Below, piece after piece: positions 9,745 to 18,580 of a stretch of DNA of 64,000 nucleotides. Within the stretch, counting starts at the first letter, position 1; every line of letters starts with the position of its first letter. A program made the translations under genes and the position numbers. The notes under the pieces are model-generated. The model made no database searches and was not told the DNA's origin. It was given only the letters and a program-made list of their open reading frames with translations. Origin of the DNA: an uncultured Flavobacteriaceae bacterium (GTDB lineage Bacteria > Bacteroidota > Bacteroidia > Flavobacteriales > Flavobacteriaceae); assembly GCA_937944485.1 (NCBI GenBank), contig CALDYU010000008.1, positions 1-64,000 on the forward strand, written 5' to 3'.

Positions 9745-11061
9745 CTACAGAAACCTTTTGATGATGTTCCAAATATCATTGCCAAAAACGACAGCCATTA
9801 GTCCCATTACGATAACAAAACCAACGATTTGACCACGTTCCAATACCTTTTCACTTGGCGGTCTACCTGAAACAATTTCGTATAATAAAAACATAACATG
9901 TCCGCCGTCAAGCGCCGGTATCGGCAACAGGTTCACAAATGCCAACCACACCGAAAACATTGCCAAAAAGCTCCAGAAAAAGCCCCAATCCCATACTTTA
10001 GGCATCACTTCTACGATACCAATAGGGCCTTTAACCGATTTATAAGCCTTAGTCTTAGGTTTCGCAATTATTTTAAACTGTTTAATTTGCTTTGTTAGTA
10101 CATTAATAGTTTCATTAAAGCCTGCGGGAACTGCACTTAAGCCTGAATAAGTATCTGTTACGGTAATATCTTCTTGATAAACACCAACACCCAGTTTCAA
10201 ATCATCAGAAAGTTTAATAGGTATTACTTTATGAATTCCTTGTCTATCAATAGTTAATACAATTGAATCTTTAACGTTTTCAGACATCGCCCCTAAAAAT
10301 TCGTTCCAATAATCAATTTTTTGATTATCGAGTTGAACAATTTTATCTCCTTTTTTGATGTCTATTTTTGATGCAGGTAGGTTTGGAATGATGCTATCAA
10401 TTATTGGAAGAACTCGATATCCCAAAAAACGTTTGCCTTTCAAACCTAATACATCAGCAATTGCTTCTTCTGGAATTTGAAAAGTAACTTTCTCTCCATC
10501 TCTATCTACCGTTACTTCGTCACCAAGAATGATATCTAACATGGCATCATCAAACTTCTTAGTTTTTTTTCCGTCAATAGATAAAATTTTATCTCCTGTT
10601 TTTAGCCCTATTTTTTGCCCTACTGAGTCAACTAATATGCCATACTTGATATTATCTGCTGGTATATAAGTGTCTCCCTTAGTGAAAAGTAGGCCTGAAT
10701 AAATAATCCAAGCCAGAAGAAAATTCACGGTTACACCACCTAACATAATAATTAACCGCTGCCATGCAGGTTTGCTTCGAAACTCCCAAGGTTCAGGATC
10801 CTTCTTCATCTGCTCGGTATCCATACTCTCATCAATCATTCCTGATATCTTCACATATCCTCCTAAAGGGAGCCATCCGATACCCCATTCCGTCTCGCCA
10901 ATTTTCTTTTTAAAAAGTGAATACTTCCAATCAAAAAATAAATAAAATTTTTCCACCCTAGTTTTAAACCATTTGGCAGGAAGGTAATGGCCAAACTCAT
11001 GTAAAATCACAAGAATGGAAATAATAAGAACAAATGTCAATATCTGAATGATAAGGCCCAT
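9745..11061 (-). CDS. rseP: RseP-type site-2 metalloprotease
   Basis: 438 residues. It is an intramembrane zinc protease that cuts membrane-bound anti-sigma factors and signal-peptide remnants. The first membrane helix carries HEFGH (residues 21-25) and the last part has NLLPIPALDGG (third zinc ligand Asp). Two PDZ-like segments lie between (for example KIGLKTGDKILSIDG and KIDIKKGDKIVQLDN). About four membrane helices are present. Length and layout match the family. It is single, with tRNA-Asn downstream. A partner could be the anti-sigma factor at 17000, but nothing in the sequence proves that. Confidence 0.94.
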   Translation of the reverse strand: MGLIIQILTFVLIISILVILHEFGHYLPAKWFKTRVEKFYLFFDWKYSLFKKKIGETEWGIGWLPLGGYVKISGMIDESMDTEQMKKDPEPWEFRSKPAWQRLIIMLGGVTVNFLLAWIIYSGLLFTKGDTYIPADNIKYGILVDSVGQKIGLKTGDKILSIDGKKTKKFDDAMLDIILGDEVTVDRDGEKVTFQIPEEAIADVLGLKGKRFLGYRVLPIIDSIIPNLPASKIDIKKGDKIVQLDNQKIDYWNEFLGAMSENVKDSIVLTIDRQGIHKVIPIKLSDDLKLGVGVYQEDITVTDTYSGLSAVPAGFNETINVLTKQIKQFKIIAKPKTKAYKSVKGPIGIVEVMPKVWDWGFFWSFLAMFSVWLAFVNLLPIPALDGGHVMFLLYEIVSGRPPSEKVLERGQIVGFVIVMGLMAVVFGNDIWNIIKRFL

Positions 11062-11086
11062 GAATAATTTCTATAATTAAAACGCA

Positions 11087-11094
11087 CAAAAGTA
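11087..11094 (-). promoter_or_regulatory. -7 promoter box of rseP
   Basis: TACTTTTG on the minus strand matches TAnnTTTG and lies 25 nt before the ATG. No -33 TTG/TTTG at the usual distance. Confidence 0.4.
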
Positions 11095-11178
11095 CGTCAT
11101 TACAAGGTCTTATAAAAAGAAACTAAATAGACTACTACTTTTTTAAGAAAGATTTAGTAGCACTTCATAACTAAATTC

Positions 11179-11209
11179 TTGAACGCTTTCATTAGCAACT
11201 GTATCTTTG
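11179..11209 (+). promoter_or_regulatory. Bacteroidota-type promoter of the SCO gene
   Basis: TTG at 11179-11181, 20 nt spacer, then TATCTTTG (11202-11209), a full match to the TAnnTTTG -7 box. Transcription would begin around 11215, so the ATG at 11221 has a very short leader. This rules against a start upstream of 11221. Confidence 0.6.
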
Positions 11210-11220
11210 TTAAAAAAATA

Positions 11221-11895
11221 ATGTGGGCATTTTTTGCGAAATACAAATTTTTTGGGATGCTGCTTTTAGTGCTTTCCGCAATTATTATCTCGCTTTTTTA
11301 TAACGCGTTGCAGCCCGAGAAAAAACTGAAGATATATCAACCGGTTGAATTTGACACTAAGCTTGTTGATGACTCATTGCGGCATATTAAAAAGTATCAT
11401 ACTATCGCTCCCTTTTCCCTTACTAATCAAAACGGGGAAACCATTACCCAAGATACTTTTAAAGACAAAATTTATATAGCCGATTTCTTTTTCACTACCT
11501 GCCCCAATATATGTATTGCCATGACCAAAAATATGAAAGAGATTCAAGATAATATCCAAAACTATAACGATGTTATGCTATTATCTCATTCTGTTACACC
11601 AAGCATTGATTCTGTTGCTCAGCTTAAGAAATATGCTGTGGAAAAAGGTGTGAAAGATCATTTATGGCATTTAGTGACAGGCGATAAAAAACAGATTTAT
11701 CAATTGGCTCGAAAATCATACTTCGCCGTTTTAAATGATGGCGACGGAGGCCCATTTGATATGATACATACCGAAAATTTTGTGCTTATTGATAAAGAGA
11801 AAAGAATACGTGGCACTTACGACGGCACTAACACAAAAGAAATGGAACGACTTCTAGAAGATATTGAATTATTAAGAGCTTCTTATGTCAATTAA
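11221..11895 (+). CDS. SCO1/SenC family copper-chaperone/thioredoxin-like protein
   Basis: 224 residues from the Met of MWAFFAKYKFFG; an upstream in-frame TTG at 11179 lies inside the promoter. One N-terminal membrane anchor (FFGMLLLVLSAIIISLFY) is followed by a periplasmic thioredoxin fold with FTTCPNICIAM (CxxxC copper/thiol site) and a later MIHTENFVLID supplying the conserved His. Family members deliver copper to the CuA site of cytochrome c oxidase or act as thiol reductases. No oxidase genes are nearby, so the target is not evident. Confidence 0.9.
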   Translation: MWAFFAKYKFFGMLLLVLSAIIISLFYNALQPEKKLKIYQPVEFDTKLVDDSLRHIKKYHTIAPFSLTNQNGETITQDTFKDKIYIADFFFTTCPNICIAMTKNMKEIQDNIQNYNDVMLLSHSVTPSIDSVAQLKKYAVEKGVKDHLWHLVTGDKKQIYQLARKSYFAVLNDGDGGPFDMIHTENFVLIDKEKRIRGTYDGTNTKEMERLLEDIELLRASYVN

Positions 11896-11996
11896 AAGCG
11901 CTAATATCGGTCGTTCATATTTTTGAAATATATTCTAAATAATTCGAGATTTTTCGCTTATTTTTGCTTCTTACTTATAATCAATCTAAATAAAAA

Positions 11997-12245
11997 TTGG
12001 GTACTACTGTAGCAGACCTAAAGCATGGTCAGAAAGGAATCATAAAAGAGTTCACAGACGATGTACTACCCATAAAACTTCTCGAATTAGGCTGTTTACC
12101 AGGCAATGAGGTTGAATTAGTTCAAGTAGCTCCGCTTAAAGACCCAATATATGTTAATGTCAACGGTTCGCATATAGCTATTCGAAGGGTTACTGCTGCG
12201 CAAATTGCTTTAGAAATTATTGAAGATACCGACAGCGATGAGTAA
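11997..12245 (+). CDS. feoA: FeoA, ferrous iron transport accessory protein
   Basis: 82 residues, starting with TTG at 11997 because no ATG fits. It is a small SH3-like domain with LKHGQKGIIKEF, the LLELGCLPGNEVELVQ core and a DPIYVNVNGSHIAIRR strand, all typical of FeoA. It binds the cytoplasmic part of FeoB and is needed for Fe(II) uptake. Its last 8 bp overlap the first codons of feoB. A TATTTTTG box at 11959-11966 is a candidate -7 element 30 nt before the start. Confidence 0.92.
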   Translation: MGTTVADLKHGQKGIIKEFTDDVLPIKLLELGCLPGNEVELVQVAPLKDPIYVNVNGSHIAIRRVTAAQIALEIIEDTDSDE

Positions 12246-14475
12246 ACAGATTAATGTTGCGCTAATGGGAAACCCCAACACAGGAAAAACTTCTGTGTTT
12301 AATCAGCTTACCGGTTTGAACCAAAAAGTGGGTAATTACCCGGGCATTACAGTCGAAAAAAAAGAAGGCGTTTGCAAGCTTCCTCGCGGTGTTAAGGCTC
12401 ATATTCTTGACTTACCAGGTACGTATAGTCTAAATACAACTTCACTTGATGAAAGTGTTGCCGTAGAAATACTTTTGAATAAAAAAAATAAGAACCACCC
12501 AGACGTTGCTCTAGTAATTTCTGATGTTGAAAACTTAAAACGTAATTTACTTTTATTTACCCAAATTAAAGACCTCAAAATACCTGCCATTCTGGTTATC
12601 AATATGGCCGATAGAATGAAAAAAACAGGTATTTCTGTGGCAATAGAAGAACTTCAAGATCGTTTAGACACGAAAATTGCTCTAGTAAGTACTCGTAAAG
12701 AAACTGGTATTGATCATTTAAAGACGCTGATAGCAGAGTATAAAAATCTATCGACCAAACCTAATGTCGATACTACGGTCATTGAACCCGCTTATTTCGA
12801 ACGATTACAGAATACCTTTCCTAATGAAGACTTATATAAGCTTTGGTTAGTAATTACCCAAGATGTGAATTTTATGCCGATTGAAAAAACGCTCATAAAA
12901 GATGCTTCTTCATTTACCACAAAATCAAAGTCAGAACTTAAAAGACTTCAACAAAAAGAAACTATTTTAAGGTATCAATTTATTAATAATATTCTCAAAG
13001 AAACCTATGTTAAAGATGCTAATGCGGCTAAAGGTATTCGTGCTTCGATTGACAAAGTACTCACGCATAAAGTCTTTGGGTATCTTATCTTTTTTTTAAT
13101 TCTGCTTACTATTTTTCAGGCGATTTATGAATGGAGTTCAATACCACAAGATTATATTGATGAGTTTTTTGCCTCTTCAAGCGAATGGGTGAAAAGTAGT
13201 CTTTCACCCGGACCTTTAACCGATTTGATTGCTGAAGGAATTCTAGCAGGAATAGGGGGCATCGTAATTTTTATACCGCAAATCGCCTTTTTATTCTTAT
13301 TCATTTCTTTATTGGAAGAAACGGGTTACATGAGTAGGGTGGTCTTTTTAATGGACAAGTTAATGCGCCCCTTTGGACTGAGTGGTAAGAGCGTTGTGCC
13401 TTTAATTTCTGGAACAGCTTGTGCTATTCCCGCAGTAATGGCAACCCGAACTATCGAAAACTGGAAAGAACGCCTGATTACAATTTTGGTAACTCCGTTT
13501 ACTACATGTTCGGCTAGGCTTCCCGTTTATTTGATTATTATCTCAATCGTAATACCCGAAGGAAGTTTTATTGGTTTGAGTTATCAGGCTTTAACCCTAA
13601 TGTTGCTCTATCTTATTGGCTTCGGTGCTGCAATTTTATCAGCTATGGTATTGCACAAAATTTTAAAAATAAAAAGTCGTTCTTTTTTCGTCATCGAAAT
13701 GCCGAGCTATAAATTACCCTTACTAAAAAATGTGATTTTTACTGTTTGGGAAAAAACCAAAAGCTTTGTCTTCGGAGCGGGTAAAATTATTTTAGCTATT
13801 TCAATCATTCTATGGTTTTTAGGTTCTAACGGATTCTCAAACGATTTTAAAAATGCCGAATCAATTGTTAAAAACAGAATCGAAGCAGAAGGCCTTTCTA
13901 GCTACAATGCCTCTAATATGGAGAAAGATTTGGTTACTTACAAAAGTGCACTACAAGATAGCATTCGATCAAATGCATATCAACTGACTACAACGGCTTT
14001 TCGAGATTCCTTAGAGCTAAAAAAACAAGAATTGTTTGAGAATGCGCAAAATCAAGAAATTGCAAGTTATAAGTTAGAAAATTCGTTTATTGGTTATGCT
14101 GGTAAAGGCATTGAGCCTCTGGTAAAGCCTTTAGGATATGATTGGAAAATTGGCATTGCTGTGCTTACTTCATTCGCCGCCAGAGAGGTTTTTGTAGGCA
14201 CATTAGCCACAATATATAGTGTAGGTAGTGATGAAGAAGAAACTATAAAAAATCGTATGGCTGCGGAGATAAATTCCGAAACCAAAAAGCCATTATTTAA
14301 TTTGGCTTCAGGCATCTCACTTTTATTATTCTATGCCTTTGCAATGCAATGCATGAGTACACTGGCTGTAGTAAAAAGAGAAACCAATAGCTGGAAATGG
14401 CCTTTGGCTCAATTGGTGTTTATGAGCGTTTTTGCCTATATTGTAGCGTTTATTGCATATCAAACTATTAAATAA
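12238..14475 (+). CDS. feoB: FeoB, ferrous iron transporter
   Basis: 745 residues from the Met of MSKQINVALMG. The N-terminal G domain has GNPNTGKT (P-loop), DLPGTYSL (G3), NMAD (G4) and VSTRKETG (G5). A helical GDI-like segment follows, then about eight membrane helices with the two gate motifs, including SGTACAIPAVMATRTI and the TTCSARLPVYLIII segment. The C-terminal half has a soluble insert (about 540-620) between membrane helices, as in other Bacteroidota FeoB, and the SFAAREVFVGTLATIYSVG repeat. It transports Fe(II) across the inner membrane. Operon feoA-feoB-small peptide. Confidence 0.96.
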   Translation: MSKQINVALMGNPNTGKTSVFNQLTGLNQKVGNYPGITVEKKEGVCKLPRGVKAHILDLPGTYSLNTTSLDESVAVEILLNKKNKNHPDVALVISDVENLKRNLLLFTQIKDLKIPAILVINMADRMKKTGISVAIEELQDRLDTKIALVSTRKETGIDHLKTLIAEYKNLSTKPNVDTTVIEPAYFERLQNTFPNEDLYKLWLVITQDVNFMPIEKTLIKDASSFTTKSKSELKRLQQKETILRYQFINNILKETYVKDANAAKGIRASIDKVLTHKVFGYLIFFLILLTIFQAIYEWSSIPQDYIDEFFASSSEWVKSSLSPGPLTDLIAEGILAGIGGIVIFIPQIAFLFLFISLLEETGYMSRVVFLMDKLMRPFGLSGKSVVPLISGTACAIPAVMATRTIENWKERLITILVTPFTTCSARLPVYLIIISIVIPEGSFIGLSYQALTLMLLYLIGFGAAILSAMVLHKILKIKSRSFFVIEMPSYKLPLLKNVIFTVWEKTKSFVFGAGKIILAISIILWFLGSNGFSNDFKNAESIVKNRIEAEGLSSYNASNMEKDLVTYKSALQDSIRSNAYQLTTTAFRDSLELKKQELFENAQNQEIASYKLENSFIGYAGKGIEPLVKPLGYDWKIGIAVLTSFAAREVFVGTLATIYSVGSDEEETIKNRMAAEINSETKKPLFNLASGISLLLFYAFAMQCMSTLAVVKRETNSWKWPLAQLVFMSVFAYIVAFIAYQTIK

Positions 14476-14477
14476 TT

Positions 14478-14627
14478 ATGGAAGTATTTCAATCTACTCT
14501 TGTATACATCATTTTGGGACTTGCAATAGCATATCTTGCAAAGAAATTTCTTCTGCCTAAAACATTATTTGTTACAAAAAAATCGAATTCAAAAGCCTGT
14601 GGACAAGATGATTGTGGCTGTCACTAA
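14478..14627 (+). CDS. FeoB-associated Cys-rich membrane peptide
   Basis: 49 residues, starting 2 bp after the feoB stop codon. One membrane helix (TLVYIILGLAIAYLAKKFLL) is followed by a short basic linker and a C-terminal ACGQDDCGCH tail. This is the hallmark of the short Cys-rich peptides encoded after feoB (FeoB-associated Cys-rich membrane protein family, a functional analogue of FeoC in position). The three Cys and terminal His could bind Fe(II). It is easily missed because of its size. Confidence 0.85.
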   Translation: MEVFQSTLVYIILGLAIAYLAKKFLLPKTLFVTKKSNSKACGQDDCGCH

Positions 14628-14827
14628 TAACTTCAGATTCGACCCTTCACAATTTTTTTTCTTTTTAAAGTAACACTTACCTTCTTTATTGCGTCTTGCT
14701 AATAGTATATCTTGAGAATCGTTAAAAAAAGAATAAATCGGTATTAAGGAAATCAAAAAGAGGAACAATAGTTCAAGTCATATTCCTTTTTTTGTCTTCT
14801 GCAAACTAAAATCTAGACCTCTTGTTT

Positions 14828-16354
14828 ATGCAAAAAATTACACAGCAACTTATCCTATCCCTTTTTCTATTTTCAATCGTAATGGTTGAGGCGCAAACAC
14901 TTACCTCAGTTATTATTGATTCAGCCACCCAAAAGCCAATTCCATTTGTCACTGTACAGTTAAAGAAAAAAGGAGTAATTACTAATGAAGAAGGTCGCTT
15001 TACCTTTCAATTAGATACGAGCATTAAACCAACTGATTCATTATTTATCTCTTGTATAGGCTATGCATCTATCAAAAAGCCTTTGAATCAGTTTACTGAA
15101 AGCCAAATTATAATGGCTGCCAAAGCCATTGATTTAAACCCAGTAATTGTATCAAACAAACAGTATACGCCCAGAGAAATTATTGAAGAGGTTGAAAAAA
15201 ATATTGTCAAAAATTACAATCTTTCATTTTCTAAAAAGCGAATCTTTTTTCGGGAGACCTACGATAATCGTGTACTAAAAACCGACTACGTATTAAAAAA
15301 GTCAAGTATTGAAGCTTTCAATGAAGCCTTTATTGATAGAGTAATTAGTCAAGTGCCCAAAAATAATACGCTTTATTACGAATCTTTGGGAGATATTTAT
15401 GGTGGAACCACAGCAGAAAAACAAAAATTAGATTTAATAAAAGCTTCTGAGTTATATGATAAAAGCATGGAGCTTGATTTCGAAGTACTCGAAGAACGTT
15501 TCAACAAAATAATTAAAGAAAATGTAAAGACTGATTCTTATTTCAAAATCAAATCAGGACTCTTCGGAACCAAGGTTGAAGCTGATGAAATGTTTGAAAC
15601 CGACGTAGATTCAACTGATGTTGCAGCTTTAAACGAAAAGCTCGAGCAAGAAAAAAAGAACAAAGAAAATCGTAAAAAATACTTTGCGACATTCAAACGT
15701 AACAAGATAGGTCGAATCTATCAAAACCTTCCAATTTTTGAAGATACTGATTTCAATGTACTCTTTAAACCAGGCAGGTATGAACTCCTTCTTGAAGATT
15801 TTACCTACTTGGGTGATGCGGCAATATATGTGATACGATTTAAACCCAAACGATCTGAAGATTTTAAAGGAAAACTTTATATAAATGCCGATAATTTCGC
15901 TTTAGTTCGCATGGATTTTGAAAACGTTAAACCACTACGCAATTTTAACCTTTTAGGTATTTCCATTAGAGAATACCTAGCCAAAGGAAGTATCATTTTT
16001 ACAAAAGGTGAAAATCAAAAATACCAACTAAGCTATTATGACTTTTTAAAAGGTACCCGCACGGGAATCAGGCGGCCATTAAAAATCATTGAAAAAAACA
16101 AAAATGTCAAAGGCCGAAGAAAACAAAATGAACTATCATTGAAAATTGACGCCGCGTTTGGCAACAAAAATCGATATGAATTAGTGGTATTTCATGAAAC
16201 ACCTATTAGTGCAGATGCTTTTGAGGCCTTTACAGAAAATAATGACGTATTACCCACTTTCATGGCTAATTACGATCCGAAGTTTTGGGAAGGATATGAT
16301 ATTATTGAGCCCAATCAAGCCATAAAAGAATTTACCTCTTTAGGAGAAGAATAA
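14828..16354 (+). CDS. CarboxypepD_reg-like domain outer-envelope protein
   Basis: 508 residues from the Met of MQKITQQLILSL (an in-frame TTG lies 6 bp upstream). A signal peptide ending MVEAQ is followed by one CarboxypepD_reg-like Ig domain (ATQKPIPFVTVQLKKKGVITN, then EGRFTF and CIGYASIK). The remaining 400 residues are a charged alpha/beta region of unknown function with a coiled-coil-like stretch (LNEKLEQEKKNKENRKKYF). Proteins of this layout are common in Flavobacteriaceae and have no established role. It is monocistronic and followed by a terminator. Confidence 0.75.
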   Translation: MQKITQQLILSLFLFSIVMVEAQTLTSVIIDSATQKPIPFVTVQLKKKGVITNEEGRFTFQLDTSIKPTDSLFISCIGYASIKKPLNQFTESQIIMAAKAIDLNPVIVSNKQYTPREIIEEVEKNIVKNYNLSFSKKRIFFRETYDNRVLKTDYVLKKSSIEAFNEAFIDRVISQVPKNNTLYYESLGDIYGGTTAEKQKLDLIKASELYDKSMELDFEVLEERFNKIIKENVKTDSYFKIKSGLFGTKVEADEMFETDVDSTDVAALNEKLEQEKKNKENRKKYFATFKRNKIGRIYQNLPIFEDTDFNVLFKPGRYELLLEDFTYLGDAAIYVIRFKPKRSEDFKGKLYINADNFALVRMDFENVKPLRNFNLLGISIREYLAKGSIIFTKGENQKYQLSYYDFLKGTRTGIRRPLKIIEKNKNVKGRRKQNELSLKIDAAFGNKNRYELVVFHETPISADAFEAFTENNDVLPTFMANYDPKFWEGYDIIEPNQAIKEFTSLGEE

Positions 16355-16375
16355 GCTTCGACAAACGACCTCCTC

Positions 16376-16410
16376 AAATCGCAACATTTTACTTTGTTGC
16401 GATTTTTTTT
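16376..16410 (+). terminator. Rho-independent terminator
   Basis: Stem AAATCGCAACA / TGTTGCGATTT with an 8-nt loop followed by a T run, 21 bp after the stop at 16354. It separates this gene from the sigma-factor operon. Confidence 0.9.
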
Positions 16411-16479
16411 ATGTTCTCATGTAACCTTTTGTAAATTCAAGACTATATACTATTGAAGACCAACAAAAGGAGTGCTATT

Positions 16480-16998
16480 TTGGAAAAGTTGACCGACGAA
16501 ATCTTAATGAAAAAAGTTGCACAAGGAAATTTAGATGTGCTAAAGATTCTTTTTGACCGACATCATAAATATGTGTTCAACTTTTTATTTAAAATGTGTG
16601 GTGACCGAATGCTAAGTGAAGATATTACGCAAGAAGTTTTTTATAAACTAATGAAATATCGCAGCTCATATAACAACGGCAAATTCGTTTCATGGCTATT
16701 TACAATTGCTAGAAATAGTTTACACTCACACTATAGAAAGGTCTCAAAAAACGAAGACATGAACGCCATCGATTTGAAGTTAGTAATAACTGAAGATGAA
16801 GCGAAAGATTATTCGGATTTGCATAGCGCATTGAATCAGCTTGAAAGTTCAGATCGCGAGCTCTTAATATTAAATCGATTGCAAGAAATTAAATATAATG
16901 AACTCGCTGAAATTGTAGGAAGCACCCCTGGAGCAGTAAAAACCAAAGTAAGCAGAGCACTTCAAAAATTAAAGACGCTATACTTTAAAAATTATTAA
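16480..16998 (+). CDS. ECF-type RNA polymerase sigma factor
   Basis: 172 residues. I choose TTG at 16480 because AAAGGAG at 16466-16472 sits 7 bp upstream, a good ribosome site rare in this window; an earlier TTG at 16453 overlaps a likely -7 box. Region 2 contains DRMLSEDITQEVFYKLMKY and FVSWLFTIARNSLHSHYRK. Region 4 contains LNQLESSDRELLILNRLQ and the HTH YNELAEIVGSTPGAVKTKVS. There is no region 3, as expected for ECF factors. The next gene, 1 bp downstream, encodes its probable anti-sigma factor. Confidence 0.93.
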   Translation: MEKLTDEILMKKVAQGNLDVLKILFDRHHKYVFNFLFKMCGDRMLSEDITQEVFYKLMKYRSSYNNGKFVSWLFTIARNSLHSHYRKVSKNEDMNAIDLKLVITEDEAKDYSDLHSALNQLESSDRELLILNRLQEIKYNELAEIVGSTPGAVKTKVSRALQKLKTLYFKNY

Positions 16999-16999
16999 A

Positions 17000-17782
17000 A
17001 TGGATAAGAAACACGTTGTAGATCAATTGCCTGACTATTTGGATAATCTTTTAGAGGAACGCCAAAAGAATACGGTAGCACAACATTTAAAAACATGTGA
17101 ATACTGTACCAAAGAATTGGAGGAACTAAAAACCCTTTACACGGCATTTGCAAATGAACCCATGCGTAACCCTTCTAAAGGCCTACGTGATCAGTTTTTT
17201 GAACAATTAAAACTAGAAAAGTTAAATGAAAATCGCGTAATACCCTTAACCCAAAGAAATACTCTGGTCAATAATCTATTTAAAATTGCTGCAAGTATTG
17301 CCGTATTAGTAGGTGTTTTCTTTTTAGGAAAGCAACAACAGACTACTTCGTCAAACAATAAAATCGCTTCGTTAACCAATGAAAATGAAGCCTTTAAGCA
17401 AACGGTTATGCTTTCATTAATGGAGAATAAATCTGCGAGCAGGCGTATTCAAGGTGTAAATTATATGCAAGAATCTGAACAACTTGATGAAGCCATTGTA
17501 AATGCTTTAGCAGAACGAATGCTCTATGACGAGAATACGAATGTACGTGCGGCGGCTGTTGAAGTTTTGGCAAGCTTTACTAATTCTGAACATGTGAAAG
17601 ACACATTTATTAGGGCTTTGAAAGTTGAAAAAGATCCGGGAATTCAAATTACTATTATTCAAACTCTAGGTAAAATACAAGAGAAAAAAGCTGCTGAACC
17701 AATGCAAAAATTGTTAGAAGAAGACGAAACACAACCCTTTGTAAAAGAACAAATTGAATCAGTATTAACAACAATTATATAA
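17000..17782 (+). CDS. Membrane anti-sigma factor with C-terminal HEAT-like repeats
   Basis: 260 residues. The N-terminal zinc-binding anti-sigma (ZAS) domain has HLKTCEYC (H-x3-C-x2-C, about 30-37). One membrane helix follows (FKIAASIAVLVGVFFLG, about 94-110). The periplasmic part has HEAT-like helical repeats (VNALAERML..NVRAAAVEVLASF, then IQITIIQTLGKI and PFVKEQIESVL). It holds the ECF factor at the membrane and releases it on a signal. HEAT repeats in place of the usual sensor domain suggest protein-protein sensing. The DUF4097-like products encoded next are natural candidates for partner or output (inference). Confidence 0.85.
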   Translation: MDKKHVVDQLPDYLDNLLEERQKNTVAQHLKTCEYCTKELEELKTLYTAFANEPMRNPSKGLRDQFFEQLKLEKLNENRVIPLTQRNTLVNNLFKIAASIAVLVGVFFLGKQQQTTSSNNKIASLTNENEAFKQTVMLSLMENKSASRRIQGVNYMQESEQLDEAIVNALAERMLYDENTNVRAAAVEVLASFTNSEHVKDTFIRALKVEKDPGIQITIIQTLGKIQEKKAAEPMQKLLEEDETQPFVKEQIESVLTTII

Positions 17783-17802
17783 GTATCAATAAACGAAAAA
17801 TC

Positions 17803-18555
17803 ATGAAAAATTTAACAGTATTATTATTTATGTGCCTATTTACAATTAGCGCACAAACGCAATCCGATTATACGAAGTCGTTGAATGGAATTGAATGGGT
17901 GAAAATTAAATCAAGGTCTGAAATTATTGTAAAGACTCATGATAAAAATGAGATTCTAATAAAAGCGTTAAACCTTAAACCTATTCCTAATAAAGCAAAA
18001 GGACTTAAGCTCTTAGGTGTTGGAGGAGAAGATAATACAGATATCGGGTTTAATGTCGTTCAAACTGGTAGTGATTTAATTGTTGAAAGTGTTCGAAAGT
18101 CTGGTCGTGCAGAAATTTATTTACCTAAATCACAAAATGTTTCAGTCACCAATACTTGGGATGGAGATATTTATATTGATGGTTTCACAGGTGAAGTTGA
18201 AGCCAATGCCAAATTAAATGGAGGGCTTAAACTCTCTAATATTTCTGGGCCTATAACTGCCTATGCCTTAAACGAAGATATACAAGTTGTATTCAACACT
18301 ATTAATCAAAACGCGCCAATTGTTATTAGAACTACCAATGGAGAAATAGACGTAACCCTACCAGCTAATACGAAAGCCAATTTGGAGTTGAATTCCTGGA
18401 ACGGAGATGCGTATACCAACTTTGATTTGAAAAGACCAGATAAAGGTGAACTCAAATCCGTTTTAGGCAAAAAGGTTAAAGGTGCTATAAATGGGGGTGG
18501 TGTCAGCATACTGCTCAAATCTACCAACGGAAATATTTATCTCAGAAAAAAATAA
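17803..18555 (+). CDS. Secreted DUF4097-like beta-solenoid protein
   Basis: 250 residues. A signal peptide (LTVLLFMCLFTISAQTQ) is followed by repeating short strands with Gly-Asp turns (VTNTWDGDIYIDGFTGEVEA, LNGGLKLSNISGPI, TTNGEIDVTLPA, STNGNIYLRK). This pattern of NG-x-I/L-x-L is typical of DUF4097 (putative adhesin/head-domain) proteins. It lies 20 bp after the anti-sigma gene and shares its upstream AAACGA(A)AAATCATGAAAAATTT context with the next gene. The two genes look like an ancient duplication. Function is unknown; a cell-envelope stress role is inferred from the sigma operon. Confidence 0.78.
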   Translation: MKNLTVLLFMCLFTISAQTQSDYTKSLNGIEWVKIKSRSEIIVKTHDKNEILIKALNLKPIPNKAKGLKLLGVGGEDNTDIGFNVVQTGSDLIVESVRKSGRAEIYLPKSQNVSVTNTWDGDIYIDGFTGEVEANAKLNGGLKLSNISGPITAYALNEDIQVVFNTINQNAPIVIRTTNGEIDVTLPANTKANLELNSWNGDAYTNFDLKRPDKGELKSVLGKKVKGAINGGGVSILLKSTNGNIYLRKK

Positions 18556-18580
18556 TCATCACATCAAAAAACGAACAATC

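Noticed and set aside
16453..16479. TTG 16453 as start of the ECF sigma factor
   Set aside because: It overlaps a likely -7 box and has no ribosome site; TTG 16480 has AAAGGAG at the right distance.
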